Part shown: in pieces, positions 18,291-27,648 of the stretch
Numbering within the stretch: position 1 is the first letter of the stretch
Layout: each line of letters starts with the position of its first letter
Assembly (NCBI GenBank): GCA_910585595.1
Contig: CAJUET010000001.1
Coordinates: 183,647-247,646, forward strand
DNA: 64,000 nt
Direction: 5' to 3'
Source: an uncultured Christensenella sp.
GTDB lineage: Bacteria > Bacillota > Clostridia > Christensenellales > Borkfalkiaceae
The notes under the pieces: generated by a model
Told to the model about the DNA's origin: nothing
The model's input: only the letters and a program-made list of their open reading frames with translations
Databases searched by the model: none
Program-made: the position numbers and the translations under genes

Positions 18291-18324
18291 TATGACAAAA
18301 TCTATACTTGATAAGGAAAAAAAT

Positions 18325-19191
18325 ATGGCAGACGTAAAAATTGTGACCGATTCGAACAGCGGTATAACGCAAAAAGAGGCGGAAGAGCTCGGCATTACCG
18401 TGCTCCCCATGCCGTTCGTGATCAACGGCGAAGAGTTCTTTGAAGACATCAATCTTACGCAGCCCCAATTTTACGAGCATTTGAAAAACGACGCGGACGT
18501 CCACACAAGTCAGCCCGCGGTCGGAAGCGTTACCGAGCTCTGGGACAAGCTTTTGGAAGACGGCGGCGAAATCGTACACATTCCCATGTCGAGCGGGCTC
18601 TCCGAGTCCTGCCATACGGCGGAAGCGCTTGCAAGAGATTATAACGGCAGAGTACAGGTCGTAGACAATCAACGCATTTCCATTACGCAGCGGCTTTCCG
18701 TTATGGACGCGATCAAGTTGAAAAACGAGGGAAAGAGCGCGAAGGAAATTAAGGACGCCCTGCTTGCAAACAAATTCGAAAGCAGTATCTATATTACGCT
18801 GAACACGTTGAAGTATCTCAAAAAAGGCGGAAGACTGACCCCTGCCGCCGCCCTCATCGGCACGATCCTCAAAATCAAACCCGTACTCACGATTCAGGGC
18901 TTTAAGCTCGACGCATTCAAAAAAGTACAGACCATGAAAAAGGCGAAGGAAGTCATGATCGAAGCGATCAGAGACGATCTTACGACCCGCTTTGCAGAAT
19001 TTGCACAAAAGGGAGAAATGCGTATCTTCGTCGCGCATACCGATAACGACGAGGAGGCGAAACTCTTTGCGGAAGAACTCAAGGAGAACTTCCCCGATAT
19101 TCCTTTTCTCTATATCAATCCGCTCTCCCTCTCCGTGTCCTGCCATATCGGACCGGGCGCTTTGGCTTGCGCCGTCGCCCGTGCACTTTGA
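18325..19191 (+). CDS. DegV family fatty-acid-binding protein
   Basis: 288 residues. DegV/FakB proteins bind one fatty acid and present it to the kinase FakA for phosphorylation. VTDSNSGI at the N-terminus, TSQPAVGS with the conserved Ser/Thr, and the HIPMSSGLSESCHTA loop are the family signature. ATG at 18325 is chosen over in-frame upstream codons because AAGGA lies 8 bases before it. It sits alone between a divergent cwlD and a terminator, yet near an acyl-ACP thioesterase, so a shared role in fatty acid handling is possible but not shown. Confidence 0.9.
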   Translation: MADVKIVTDSNSGITQKEAEELGITVLPMPFVINGEEFFEDINLTQPQFYEHLKNDADVHTSQPAVGSVTELWDKLLEDGGEIVHIPMSSGLSESCHTAEALARDYNGRVQVVDNQRISITQRLSVMDAIKLKNEGKSAKEIKDALLANKFESSIYITLNTLKYLKKGGRLTPAAALIGTILKIKPVLTIQGFKLDAFKKVQTMKKAKEVMIEAIRDDLTTRFAEFAQKGEMRIFVAHTDNDEEAKLFAEELKENFPDIPFLYINPLSLSVSCHIGPGALACAVARAL

Positions 19192-19202
19192 CCGAAAGCA
19201 AA

Positions 19203-19233
19203 AAGCCTTGGCTGAATGCCAAGGCTTTTTTTA
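19203..19233. terminator. Terminator after degV
   Basis: AAAAGCCTTGGC, a 5-base loop, GCCAAGGCTTTTTTT. A-run on one side and T-run on the other let it serve both degV (+) and the convergent ABC genes (-). Confidence 0.88.
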
Positions 19234-19273
19234 TTGTCTTTAAATCATTCTCGGGACAATGCCCAAGGAAGAG

Positions 19274-21229
19274 TCATTCGAGCTCGAAGGCGCCCGTATA
19301 CAACTGATAGTACTGCCCTTTTTGCGCAATGAGCTGTTCGTGCGTACCGCGCTCGATGATCCTGCCGTGATCCAAAACCATAATGGCGTTGGAATTCTTG
19401 ACCGTAGAGAGTCTGTGCGCAATGACGAATACCGTTCTGCCCTCCATGAGCTTATCCATGCCTCTCTGTACGATCGCTTCGGTGCGGGTGTCGATCGAGC
19501 TCGTCGCTTCGTCCAAAATCATAACGGGAGGATCCGCAACGGCGGCGCGTGCGATCGAGAGAAGCTGGCGCTGCCCCTGCGAAAGATTCGCCCCGTTCTG
19601 GTGAAGCATGGTATTATAGCCTTCGGGAAGTCTTGTAATAAAGTCGTCCGCGCCCGCAAGCTTTGCCGCGGCGATACAGTCACTGTCCGAAGCGTCCAGT
19701 CTGCCGTAACGGATATTGTCCATCACCGTGCCCGTAAACAGGTTGGTATCCTGCAAGACCATGCCGATCGCACGGCGCAGTTCTCCCTTCTTGATCTTGT
19801 TTACGTTGATACCGTCATAGCGGACTTTACCGTCCGCAATATCGTAAAAACGCGTTAAAAGGTTTGTGATCGTCGTCTTGCCCGCGCCCGTCGCGCCAAC
19901 AAAGGCAACTTTTTGACCGGGCTTTGCATAAAGGGAAATATCGTGCAGGACGATTTTATCCTCGTTATAGCCGAAATCCACTTCTTGCATAACAATATCG
20001 CCCGTCAGTTTTGTGTAAGTTACGGTGCCGTCCGCCTTGTGCGGATGCTTCCACGCCCAAATCCCCGTATGCTCTTCGCACTCGGTAATATTTCCGTTTT
20101 CGTCCTCTTTCGCATTGACAAGCGTAACGTATCCCTCGTCCGCTTCCGCTTTTTCGTCGATAAGATTGAATACGCGCTTCGCGCCCGCCATACCCATGAC
20201 GACCGAATTCACCTGCTGGGAAACCTGATTGATATTGTTAAAGAACTGCCTTGTAGTCTGCAAGAACGCCGCCAACAAAGCCATACCGCCCGCCAGAACA
20301 AGTGCGCCCGATTCGCTGTACTCATAGAATTGCGAGCCTGAAATGCTCACGTTCCAAACTCGGTTGAGTATAAACGCCGCGCCCACAAAGGTTATAATGA
20401 CGTAAAACACGTGACCGATATTTCCGAGAATGGGCATGAGCATATTCGCATATCGGTTCGCACGGTTAGACTGATCGAAAAGATGTTCGTTTACTTTATC
20501 GAAGTCGGCTTTCGCCTCCTTTTCATGGCAGAATACCTTGACGACCTTCTGCCCGTTCATATACTCCTCGATAAAGCCCTCCGTTTTTGCCACGGCGCGC
20601 TGCTGCCCGATAAAGTACTTCGCCGCGCCGCCGCCGATCGTTTTGGTAACGAGAAGCACCAAAAGGATGCCGCCGAATACGATCAGCGCAAGCCAAACGC
20701 TGTAATAGAGCATGATCCCGATCAGCGTAAGGACCATGATCGCAGAAGTCAACAGCTGCGGCAAACTTTCGGAAACTACCTGACGGAGCGTATCGACGTC
20801 GTTCGTATAATAGCTCATGATGTCGCCGTGATTGTGCGTATCGAAGTAGCGGATGGGAAGATCCTGCATTCCGTTGAACATCTGTCCGCGCATCTTTTTC
20901 AGATAGCCCTGCGTAAGAACCGCAAAAAGCTGTTTATAGATCGCGCACGAAATGAGAGAAAGCACATACAGACCTATCAGAATACACATGGGAATCGTCA
21001 CGGACTTCCATGCGACGGACCAGGGCTGATTCCCAGCGACTGCATCGGCGATCGCGTTATATACCGTCTGCATAAAGAGCGACGGAAGTGAACTGACGAC
21101 GGCGTTGAATACAAGACAGACGAGCGAGACCGTAAACATTTTGGGATAAAAATGAAAGACTGATTTGATCACTCTTCTCAATACGCCCTTCGTATTCGGT
21201 CTTTGCATTGCGGGAGTTTTACTCTTCAT
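19274..21229 (-). CDS. ABC exporter half-transporter B (permease + ATPase)
   Basis: 651 residues from ATG 21229 (GGGAGGTAAGAGCG upstream), overlapping the preceding gene by 11 bases. Six-helix exporter domain in the first ~330 residues, then an insert of about 60 residues before the nucleotide-binding domain (DENGNITECEEHTGIWAWKHPHK), then Walker A GATGAGKTT, signature LSQGQRQ and Walker B VMILDEATSSID with the catalytic Glu. The pair with the next gene fits heterodimeric multidrug-type exporters (LmrCD/BmrCD-like). The substrate is unknown. Confidence 0.9.
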   Translation of the reverse strand: MKSKTPAMQRPNTKGVLRRVIKSVFHFYPKMFTVSLVCLVFNAVVSSLPSLFMQTVYNAIADAVAGNQPWSVAWKSVTIPMCILIGLYVLSLISCAIYKQLFAVLTQGYLKKMRGQMFNGMQDLPIRYFDTHNHGDIMSYYTNDVDTLRQVVSESLPQLLTSAIMVLTLIGIMLYYSVWLALIVFGGILLVLLVTKTIGGGAAKYFIGQQRAVAKTEGFIEEYMNGQKVVKVFCHEKEAKADFDKVNEHLFDQSNRANRYANMLMPILGNIGHVFYVIITFVGAAFILNRVWNVSISGSQFYEYSESGALVLAGGMALLAAFLQTTRQFFNNINQVSQQVNSVVMGMAGAKRVFNLIDEKAEADEGYVTLVNAKEDENGNITECEEHTGIWAWKHPHKADGTVTYTKLTGDIVMQEVDFGYNEDKIVLHDISLYAKPGQKVAFVGATGAGKTTITNLLTRFYDIADGKVRYDGINVNKIKKGELRRAIGMVLQDTNLFTGTVMDNIRYGRLDASDSDCIAAAKLAGADDFITRLPEGYNTMLHQNGANLSQGQRQLLSIARAAVADPPVMILDEATSSIDTRTEAIVQRGMDKLMEGRTVFVIAHRLSTVKNSNAIMVLDHGRIIERGTHEQLIAQKGQYYQLYTGAFELE

Positions 21230-22988
21230 CGCTCTTACCTCCCCTATTCTGGGAAGTGTACACTTCCTCATAGATCGCGTTGTTCTTTATGAGTTCTTCG
21301 TGCGTACCGATCCCGTCGATCTTTCCGCTCTCCAAAACGAGAATGCGATCGGCGTCCTCTACCGAAGAAGTACGTTGGGCGATGATGATCTTCGTCGTCT
21401 CGGGAATAAATTCCTTAAACGCCTTTCTGATGAGCGCGTCCGTCTTGGTATCGACCGCGGAGGTCGAATCGTCCAAAATGAGTATTTTGGGTTTTTTCAA
21501 AAGAGCGCGCGCAATACACAGACGCTGTTTCTGACCGCCCGAAACATTACTTCCACCCTGTTCGATATAGGTATCGTATCCGTCGGGAAAGCCCTGTATG
21601 AATTCATCCGCCTGCGCAAGGCGGCACGCTTCGACGAGTTCGTCGTCCGTCGCGTCCGGATTGCCCCAGCGCAGATTTTCTTTGATCGTACCCGAAAAGA
21701 GTACGTTTTTTTGCAGTACGACGGCGACCTGATTTCTGAGTGCATCGAGATCATACTCTCGCACGTCCTTACCTCCCACCTTCACGCTCCCCTCGCTCAC
21801 GTCGTAGAGACGGGAAATAAGGTTGACGAGCGAGGTCTTGCTCGAACCCGTACCGCCGATAATGCCGATCGTCTCGCCCGATCTGATATGCAGATCGATA
21901 TTTTCCAAGACGTTCTTTTCGGCGTTTGCGGAATACTTAAACGAGACGTTCTCAAAGTCGATCGAGCCGTCCGCGACCTCGTAAACGGGATTTTCGGGAT
22001 TGTGAAGCGTACTTTCCTCTTTCAGGACTTCACAGATACGACGTGCACTTTCCATACTCATAACGATCATAACAAATACCATGGAAAACATCATGAGCGA
22101 CATTAAGATCTGCATTCCGTATACGATGAGCTGGGTCAGAGTCCAGGACATATCGCTTCCGTTTCTGATACTCAGATAACTGCCTATAAAGAGCACGGAG
22201 ACAAGGACGCCGTAAAAAAACAACTGCATCACGGGGTTGCTCCAAGCAAGAATGCGTTCCGCTTTCGTAAAATCCACGCGGACGCCTTCCGCCGCCCTGT
22301 CGAATTTTTCTTTTTCGTATTCCTCGCGCACATAAGATTTTACGACGCGGATCCCCTTGATGTTCTCCTGCACCGACTCGTTAAGATTATCGTATTTTTT
22401 GAACACGCGGTGAAAGAGCGGCATGACCTTATACATGATCAGAATTAAAATCAGCGTCAACGGCGGAATGACCGCGATGAATATCCAGGCAAGCGATCCG
22501 CCGATGATAAACGCCATCACGACGGAGAAAATCAGCATGACGGGACAGCGGAACGCCATACGCACGATCATCATATAGGAAAACTGTACGTTGGTAACAT
22601 CCGTCGTCATACGGGTCACGAGCGACGAAGTCGAAAACTTATCCACGTTTTCAAAGGAAAATTCCTGCACTTTGTAATACAGGTCTTTTCTGAGATTCTT
22701 CGCAAAGCCCGCGGAAGCCTTGGCACAGAATGCGCCTGCAAGCGCGCCGCAGGCGAGCGACGCAAACGCCATTGCAAGCAAAATGATCGCATACTGACCG
22801 ATTCCGAGCGTTTTGATTGTAGCACCTGTAGAAACCCACATCGTAACGCCGTTTTTGATCGCGTCGCCGAGCCAGACGATCACGAGCGGAATAAGGCATT
22901 CCAGCACGACCTCCATGATCACGAAAAGCGGCGAAAGAATGGACGCCGTTTTGTATTCTCTGATACTTTTTGCAAGAAGTTTCAGCAA
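21219..22988 (-). CDS. ABC exporter half-transporter A (degenerate ATP site)
   Basis: 589 residues. Six-helix exporter domain then Walker A GGTGSSKTS, signature VSGGQKQR and Walker B ILILDDSTSAVD, where Asp replaces the catalytic Glu; this is the usual mark of the inactive site in heterodimeric exporters, so it should pair with the following gene. The start is TTG at 22988, supported by AAAGGAGG about 8 bases upstream. No regulator gene is adjacent. Confidence 0.9.
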   Translation of the reverse strand: MLKLLAKSIREYKTASILSPLFVIMEVVLECLIPLVIVWLGDAIKNGVTMWVSTGATIKTLGIGQYAIILLAMAFASLACGALAGAFCAKASAGFAKNLRKDLYYKVQEFSFENVDKFSTSSLVTRMTTDVTNVQFSYMMIVRMAFRCPVMLIFSVVMAFIIGGSLAWIFIAVIPPLTLILILIMYKVMPLFHRVFKKYDNLNESVQENIKGIRVVKSYVREEYEKEKFDRAAEGVRVDFTKAERILAWSNPVMQLFFYGVLVSVLFIGSYLSIRNGSDMSWTLTQLIVYGMQILMSLMMFSMVFVMIVMSMESARRICEVLKEESTLHNPENPVYEVADGSIDFENVSFKYSANAEKNVLENIDLHIRSGETIGIIGGTGSSKTSLVNLISRLYDVSEGSVKVGGKDVREYDLDALRNQVAVVLQKNVLFSGTIKENLRWGNPDATDDELVEACRLAQADEFIQGFPDGYDTYIEQGGSNVSGGQKQRLCIARALLKKPKILILDDSTSAVDTKTDALIRKAFKEFIPETTKIIIAQRTSSVEDADRILVLESGKIDGIGTHEELIKNNAIYEEVYTSQNRGGKSDEE

Positions 22989-23153
22989 GAAAAAAACCTC
23001 CTTTTGCGTTAAACCGTTAAAAAAACGCTATTTCTTTTTATACTTTATTATAATGGTGTTATTTTATCATTCCAAAATTTTATTGTCAAACAATAAACGA
23101 ATGTTTTTTGTGAAAGACATGTAAAAAATTCGCTTCTTTCCGTCGAATTATAT

Positions 23154-23187
23154 AAAAAAGACCCGCATTTCTGCGGGTCTTTTTTTA
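23154..23187. terminator. Terminator after the DUF1858 gene
   Basis: AAAAAAGACCCGCA, short loop, TGCGGGTCTTTTTTT; perfect GC-rich stem with A/T flanks. It separates the DUF1858 gene from the ABC exporter operon. Confidence 0.88.
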
Positions 23188-23195
23188 TAAACGGA

Positions 23196-23393
23196 TCATT
23201 CGATTCCTTCGTTGAGCTTAGTAAGCAGCGCGTCAAGATCTTCGCCGTGCGCCGAGACTGCCTCCGCGATCGTTTCGCCGTGCGCCATAGCGCAGCCGAT
23301 GCAGTGCATTCCTGCCGAGAGAAGGATCTCCGCCGCGTTCGGATTGAGTTTTAAGCAATCCGCGATCAACGTATTTTCCGTGATTTTAGCCAT
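23196..23393 (-). CDS. DUF1858 redox-disulfide protein
   Basis: 65 residues, the DUF1858 domain alone (MAKITENTLIADCLKLNP start). Cysteines in GMHCIGCAMA form the CxxC of the 'hybrid cluster protein-associated redox disulfide' family, found next to redox enzymes in anaerobes. The function is not established for the family; a role in disulfide or metal handling in the cytoplasm is likely. It is a single-gene unit with its own terminator. Confidence 0.88.
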   Translation of the reverse strand: MAKITENTLIADCLKLNPNAAEILLSAGMHCIGCAMAHGETIAEAVSAHGEDLDALLTKLNEGIE

Positions 23394-23472
23394 GTTGAAA
23401 TCTCCTTTTCGTTATTACAGTCTCATTATATCACGTTTTTTATAAAATTACAACTGCTTGACGAAAAAAACT

Positions 23473-23928
23473 TTAAAGTCCCAGCAGCCAATAGATAAGC
23501 CCTACCGCGGCGCCCGCACTCACTCCGAATACGATTATGGGTCCCGCGACAATAAACATTTTCGCCGCCATACCGTAAACGAAGCCCTCCGTTTTGAACT
23601 CGATCGCAGGCGACGCGACCGAATTCGCAAAGCCCGTGATGGGCACGATACTACCCGCACCCGCATTTTTTCCGATCCTGTCGTATACGCCGAAGCCCGT
23701 CAGGAGCGTTCCCAAAAAGATGAGAATAACGGATACCGTGCCCGCAAGAATATCCCCCGAAAGCCCCGCAAATTCGAGCATATAGCGGAAGAACTGTCCG
23801 ATGCAGCAGATAAAACCGCCCACCATAAACGCCCTTCCGCACGTCTTGAAATGCTGGGTAGGCGGATCGAATGAGTTTACATAGTTGATATAGTTCTGAT
23901 TCAGATTTTCTTTGGAACGTCCCGTCAC
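23473..23928 (-). CDS. spoVAC: Stage V sporulation protein AC
   Basis: Inner-membrane spore protein of the SpoVA channel for dipicolinic acid. 151 residues from GTG 23928, which has GGGAGG 10 bases upstream and gives the normal SpoVAC length; the longer open frame adds a basic stretch unlike the family. Several hydrophobic helices: GGFICCIGQFFRYML, the ILIFLGTLLTGFGVYDRIGK region, PITGFANSVASPAIEFKTEG (family hallmark), and a C-terminal helix. TGTATA, an 18-base spacer and CAAATTA further upstream vaguely resemble a SigG promoter. No spoVAD/AE follows, unlike the usual cluster. Confidence 0.88.
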   Translation of the reverse strand: MTGRSKENLNQNYINYVNSFDPPTQHFKTCGRAFMVGGFICCIGQFFRYMLEFAGLSGDILAGTVSVILIFLGTLLTGFGVYDRIGKNAGAGSIVPITGFANSVASPAIEFKTEGFVYGMAAKMFIVAGPIIVFGVSAGAAVGLIYWLLGL

Positions 23929-24062
23929 GGTCTTTGCTCCTCCCTTTTTGCGGAGGGAAAACAGGATTCCCTCTCTTCCCGCGTCTTTCCTAGCGGATTT
24001 TCTCTGACTTTTCTCATGTCTATAATTTGGGAAAATCGAGCGGAAATTATACAAAAAAATGG

Positions 24063-24554
24063 CTAACAGTAGGAGCGCAATAAATCGTAGAGCGTTTGAT
24101 AGAATTCCCCCAAATAGCTTCTTGCAAGCGTATCCGCGCCGAACGCCTTCAAACGGGCGTTCGGGTCGCTCGTCACGTCCATGTAATACTGCCTTACGAC
24201 CAGAAAGCGTTCGGAATAGCTCAAATTGTAATTCGGGTTCTGCGGATAGCGGTAAGGACCGTTTTCGTCCCCCTCCGAGCCCAACGCTTCGTAAGCAAGC
24301 TGGTAATCGAGATCGTTTTTGACGGTTTCGATGTCCGCCAATTTTTGTTTCTCGATTTCGCCGATCGCGTCCCGCAGAGCCGTGCTCCGCGCCGTATTGT
24401 TTGCGATCATAAAAAATTTGAGTTCGTTTTGATTCTTTTCCGCCTCTTTTACGATTTTGTCCTTCTTCGACTGCGCCGCCCGCACCATCGCCAACTGAAC
24501 GGGCGATAGATCAGAATAGTCCGGACTCGTCAAATCAACAATATCGATCGTCAT
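24063..24554 (-). CDS. Phage-module protein of unknown function
   Basis: 163 residues from ATG 24554, overlapping the previous gene by four bases. The N-terminal third is acidic then helical with strong coiled-coil character (LAMVRAAQSKKDKIVKEAEK, IGEIEKQKLADIETV). The second half is polar with NPNYNLSYSERFLVVRQYYMD. No family recognised. It is the last gene of the phage head module and is followed by spoVAC. In P22-like phages this position would hold tail needle or injection proteins, but nothing here proves that. Confidence 0.65.
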   Translation of the reverse strand: MTIDIVDLTSPDYSDLSPVQLAMVRAAQSKKDKIVKEAEKNQNELKFFMIANNTARSTALRDAIGEIEKQKLADIETVKNDLDYQLAYEALGSEGDENGPYRYPQNPNYNLSYSERFLVVRQYYMDVTSDPNARLKAFGADTLARSYLGEFYQTLYDLLRSYC

Positions 24555-25846
24555 TCGTCTTCCTCCGTAAAGCGGAAGAGCACCGCGCAAAAACGCGCTT
24601 GGAGCGCGCTTGCGGGCTCTACGCCGATTTTGACAGCAAAACCATTTCCTCTGAGCGGCGAACGGAGTTTTAACGCTTCGTTCGCGGTTCCCCTGACCGT
24701 TCTCGTACCTCGGTTCGAAGTGACGGTAATATAAAACGTTCCCTCTCCTTCGACGGCGATAGAACGTAGCATTTTTTCTCCGCTGATCCCGAACGCGATT
24801 TTTTCCGCAGTGAAGTACGGCGTAAAATTTTGGGGAATTCCCTTTTCCGTCATTTTGTAAGCGTACCCGCCCCTCGTGAAATAGAGCTCGTCGCCCGAAG
24901 CGATATCTGCCGCGCCGTTTTCGATAAAGTGCGCTTCGCCCTGTTCGGGATCGTAGCAGTAGATCGCGGTTCCGCCCTCTTTGCGGCGGACGAACGCGTA
25001 ATATTTTCCGCAGTAAGAAATGGCTTTTATAAACTTCGTCAGCTCGATTTCGTCAAAACGGGAATGAGGCACGCAAGTCGAAACCGCGCCGTTGAAAAGA
25101 TGAAAGCCCGTGTCCGTAAAATAACCGACGTTTTCCCCGCAGAGCGCAACCGTATTCGCAATGAGTTTTCCGCATTTCATGGGCATATGCACAGCTTTGA
25201 AATTGATCTCGTCCCCCAAAACGCGCAACGAAGTGATCCCGTGTTTTCTGAACAGGTACAGCTTGTCCTTATAGGGTTGCATTGCAAGAATATCGCCGAG
25301 TTCTTCCGCAGGGAGTTCCAAATAACCTCCGCCGTAGCGGGCTTCGCTCCAATCGCTCCCGTCGAACGTTTTGCAATAATAAACACGGTTTCCGCTCGCC
25401 GTAAAAATTCTTTCGCGGAACAGTGCGCCGCATCCGCCCTTACCTTCTCCCACGCGAACCGTCGAACTGCCGATGTAATTGTATACGTGCTGACGCATGA
25501 CTCCGTAATACTGCGCCACTCCCTCCTTATCGAAAAAGCAAAAAAGACGATAGGGCTCGAATGTCAGATTATAAGTAACTTCGGGCGCCGAAAAATCTGC
25601 ATTCATGGCGTGCAGCCGCTTGCGGGCAGGTTCGTGCGCAAAAATTTTACCCCCTGCAACGGCGATTCCCGTCGACGACTGCGGAAGTTTAAAAAACTCC
25701 TCTTCCCCCTCCGCCGCGACGAGCCCGTCGCCGTCCTCTCTCAAATGGTAGGTGCGGCGGTTGTAACTTTGTAAAAGCTCTTTTGCCGTAAGACGGAGAA
25801 ATTTTGTTTTTTCGTCGGGCACTTGAAGCGAACTGCCGAAGATCAT
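24551..25846 (-). CDS. Phage head-completion/tail-hub protein (P22 gp10-like), probable
   Basis: 431 residues, start ATG 25846 (AGGAGGT upstream; overlaps the previous stop as ATGA). The protein is made of repeated beta-strand blades, for example KDKLYLFRKHGITSLRV, ENVGYFTDTGFHLFNG and GKYYAFVRRKEGGTAIYCYD, which suggests a beta-propeller. In short-tailed phages such as P22 the gene after the adaptor (gp4) encodes the DNA-stabilisation hub gp10, which fits position and length. This is an inference from order and fold; there is no specific signature. Confidence 0.6.
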   Translation of the reverse strand: MIFGSSLQVPDEKTKFLRLTAKELLQSYNRRTYHLREDGDGLVAAEGEEEFFKLPQSSTGIAVAGGKIFAHEPARKRLHAMNADFSAPEVTYNLTFEPYRLFCFFDKEGVAQYYGVMRQHVYNYIGSSTVRVGEGKGGCGALFRERIFTASGNRVYYCKTFDGSDWSEARYGGGYLELPAEELGDILAMQPYKDKLYLFRKHGITSLRVLGDEINFKAVHMPMKCGKLIANTVALCGENVGYFTDTGFHLFNGAVSTCVPHSRFDEIELTKFIKAISYCGKYYAFVRRKEGGTAIYCYDPEQGEAHFIENGAADIASGDELYFTRGGYAYKMTEKGIPQNFTPYFTAEKIAFGISGEKMLRSIAVEGEGTFYITVTSNRGTRTVRGTANEALKLRSPLRGNGFAVKIGVEPASALQARFCAVLFRFTEEDE

Positions 25847-26418
25847 ACCCACCTCCTCGAACGCACTCTTACCGTTCTGCGAAAAATATTTTTGGCACGA
25901 AGCGCATCGCGGAACTTTTTATCCCACAGAGCAGCGCGCCCGTTTTCGCCATTGACAAGACAGTACTGCGCAGCAACGCCGTAGGCTAAAAGCCGTGCGG
26001 AAACACCCGACTCTTCCGAAAATTCCGATTGCTCGTCAAACGCGTTCTTCGTGCAAGGAATACAGTCGTAAACAACGAGCGCGCTCCCTTGCCTGTCGTC
26101 GCTCATCAGGATATAGGCGGAGTAAGTCACGAATCTCGCCAGGTATCCTCCGCAAACGACCCTGCGAATATTAACGGGCACCTGCGAAAACTCCGTATAG
26201 TAAATTTTATTTTCGGTAATTTCGACCCTTTCCTCTCTTCTGATCGGACAGTAGTCGAGCGCCACTTCGTTCTCCGTAAAATTGTAACAGCGCAAAAGCG
26301 CGTCGCATTCGAGCTTTTCTTCTTCTGAGATTTCACCCTCTCCCTTATCGAGCGCGGACAGGAGATCCTCTCTGCCCAAACATCCCGCCGCAAGCGCAAC
26401 CACTTCTTTGACAGTCAT
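25843..26418 (-). CDS. Phage head-tail adaptor/connector, probable
   Basis: 191 residues from ATG 26418, with AAGGAGGGTCAA in front. It lies directly after the major capsid gene, where head-tail adaptor proteins are normally found. Helical N-terminus (TVKEVVALAAGCLGREDLLSAL), a central beta region and a helical C-terminus with a very basic tail (RRTVRVRSRRWV), consistent with a portal-binding adaptor like P22 gp4. Identified from position and fold, not by direct sequence recognition. Confidence 0.6.
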   Translation of the reverse strand: MTVKEVVALAAGCLGREDLLSALDKGEGEISEEEKLECDALLRCYNFTENEVALDYCPIRREERVEITENKIYYTEFSQVPVNIRRVVCGGYLARFVTYSAYILMSDDRQGSALVVYDCIPCTKNAFDEQSEFSEESGVSARLLAYGVAAQYCLVNGENGRAALWDKKFRDALRAKNIFRRTVRVRSRRWV

Positions 26419-26437
26419 TTGACCCTCCTTAAAATTT

Positions 26438-26472
26438 ACCGCCCCTCCGCTCATAATAAGCGGAGGGGCGGT
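26438..26472. terminator. Strong hairpin between capsid and adaptor genes
   Basis: 13-bp stem ACCGCCCCTCCGC/GCGGAGGGGCGGT with a 9-base loop. The T-run (TTTTT) lies on the plus-strand side; on the minus strand it is flanked by A-rich sequence. It may act as a brake or mRNA stabiliser after the capsid gene rather than a full terminator. Confidence 0.5.
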
Positions 26473-26478
26473 TTTTCG

Positions 26479-27633
26479 TTACGCCTCGGTGATCCCCGAA
26501 AGACGCGCCTGTCCCGCAGGACGGTAGCACATGAGTTCTGCGTACTTCACGAGCGTTGCACGGAATACGGGTTTATCGCTGAGTTGCTTTAAAACCTTTC
26601 CGTCCTCTCCTTCGAGCCACTGCCAGTCGCACAGCTGATGAAGCCCGAAGTCCTCTGTATTTAAAAGATACATCGTATTCTTTTGACAGAATCTGTCCGT
26701 AACGATGGGAATACCGTTAAAGGAAATCGCGCGGAATCCCCCTTCGAGCTCCATAGTATCGATCTGGCGATAAGCGGAAAGCGTGTTAAAGAACGCGCGG
26801 CGCACTCCGGGAGAAGTGACGATAAAGTTCACCCTGCTTCCCGAACGCTCCTCGACAGTGTCGATCGCCTTTTGAAGAGCGGCTTCCGTCAAAGTCCCCA
26901 CGGAATCCTCCTTGTAGGGATCGAGCCATGCGTTTCCGCTGCGGGATACGCCGTAGAGGTTCGCACTGTCAAAAATTGCTTTCAGCCCCGTGATCTCCAT
27001 ATCTTTTGAGTTGTGGATATAGAAATTCGCGCTGTCCCCTGCGGCAAGCGTGACGGCGGCGCCGCCGATCGTGACCTTTTTGGTCTTTTGGTCGACGTTC
27101 GTAATGCGCTTGCCGTCTATGAGTTTTGTCGTATCATTATACATATCAACCACCATGCCCTCGGCGAGATTATCCACGCTGTCGCAGGTATACACAGTTC
27201 CCGAACTTCCCGTTACCTTTGCGATCGCCCCCGTTCCGTCGCCGAAGAGCATTCTGCCGAAGTTGCAGGAGGCGCTCTCCACGAGCGAGCGCATCTCGTC
27301 GTTCAGAAGATCGACGAACGCGCCCTCGTTGCTCTTTGATGCGCGGATCGCCTTATCGGAAATTTCGATCGTACCGTACAGGTTCTTCAAGGTGGAAACG
27401 AACTGTTCGTAGCGGTTGCCCGCAGCCTCGGGAAGAGTTCCCGTTTCCGTGCCCGCTCCTATGCCGCCGTTGAGCCCCACGCGCACCGCCTTTCTTACGT
27501 CCCTGCCCCATACGTCCGAAGCCGTCTGTTTGATTTGCGCGAGAAAGGGGTTCACGCTCTTATTGAGCTGATCCGTGACTGCGCTGAGATAATAGGATTT
27601 TAATACGTTATCTGCCGTCTGTGTTGTTACCAT
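26479..27633 (-). CDS. Phage major capsid protein (HK97 fold)
   Basis: 384 residues. The N-terminus is an extended helical arm (DNVLKSYYLSAVTDQLNKSV), followed by VRVGLNGGIGAGTETGTLPE, the ISDKAIRASKSNEGAFVDLL region typical of encapsidated HK97-type coat proteins, a beta-rich insertion (about residues 150-210) and a C-terminal A-domain-like part (YRQIDTMELEGGFRAISFNGIPIVTD). The scaffold gene lies upstream. Codon use is like the chromosomal neighbours, with no sign of recent transfer. AAGGAGA lies 11 bases before the ATG. Confidence 0.85.
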   Translation of the reverse strand: MVTTQTADNVLKSYYLSAVTDQLNKSVNPFLAQIKQTASDVWGRDVRKAVRVGLNGGIGAGTETGTLPEAAGNRYEQFVSTLKNLYGTIEISDKAIRASKSNEGAFVDLLNDEMRSLVESASCNFGRMLFGDGTGAIAKVTGSSGTVYTCDSVDNLAEGMVVDMYNDTTKLIDGKRITNVDQKTKKVTIGGAAVTLAAGDSANFYIHNSKDMEITGLKAIFDSANLYGVSRSGNAWLDPYKEDSVGTLTEAALQKAIDTVEERSGSRVNFIVTSPGVRRAFFNTLSAYRQIDTMELEGGFRAISFNGIPIVTDRFCQKNTMYLLNTEDFGLHQLCDWQWLEGEDGKVLKQLSDKPVFRATLVKYAELMCYRPAGQARLSGITEA

Positions 27634-27648
27634 TGAAAAATTTTCTCC

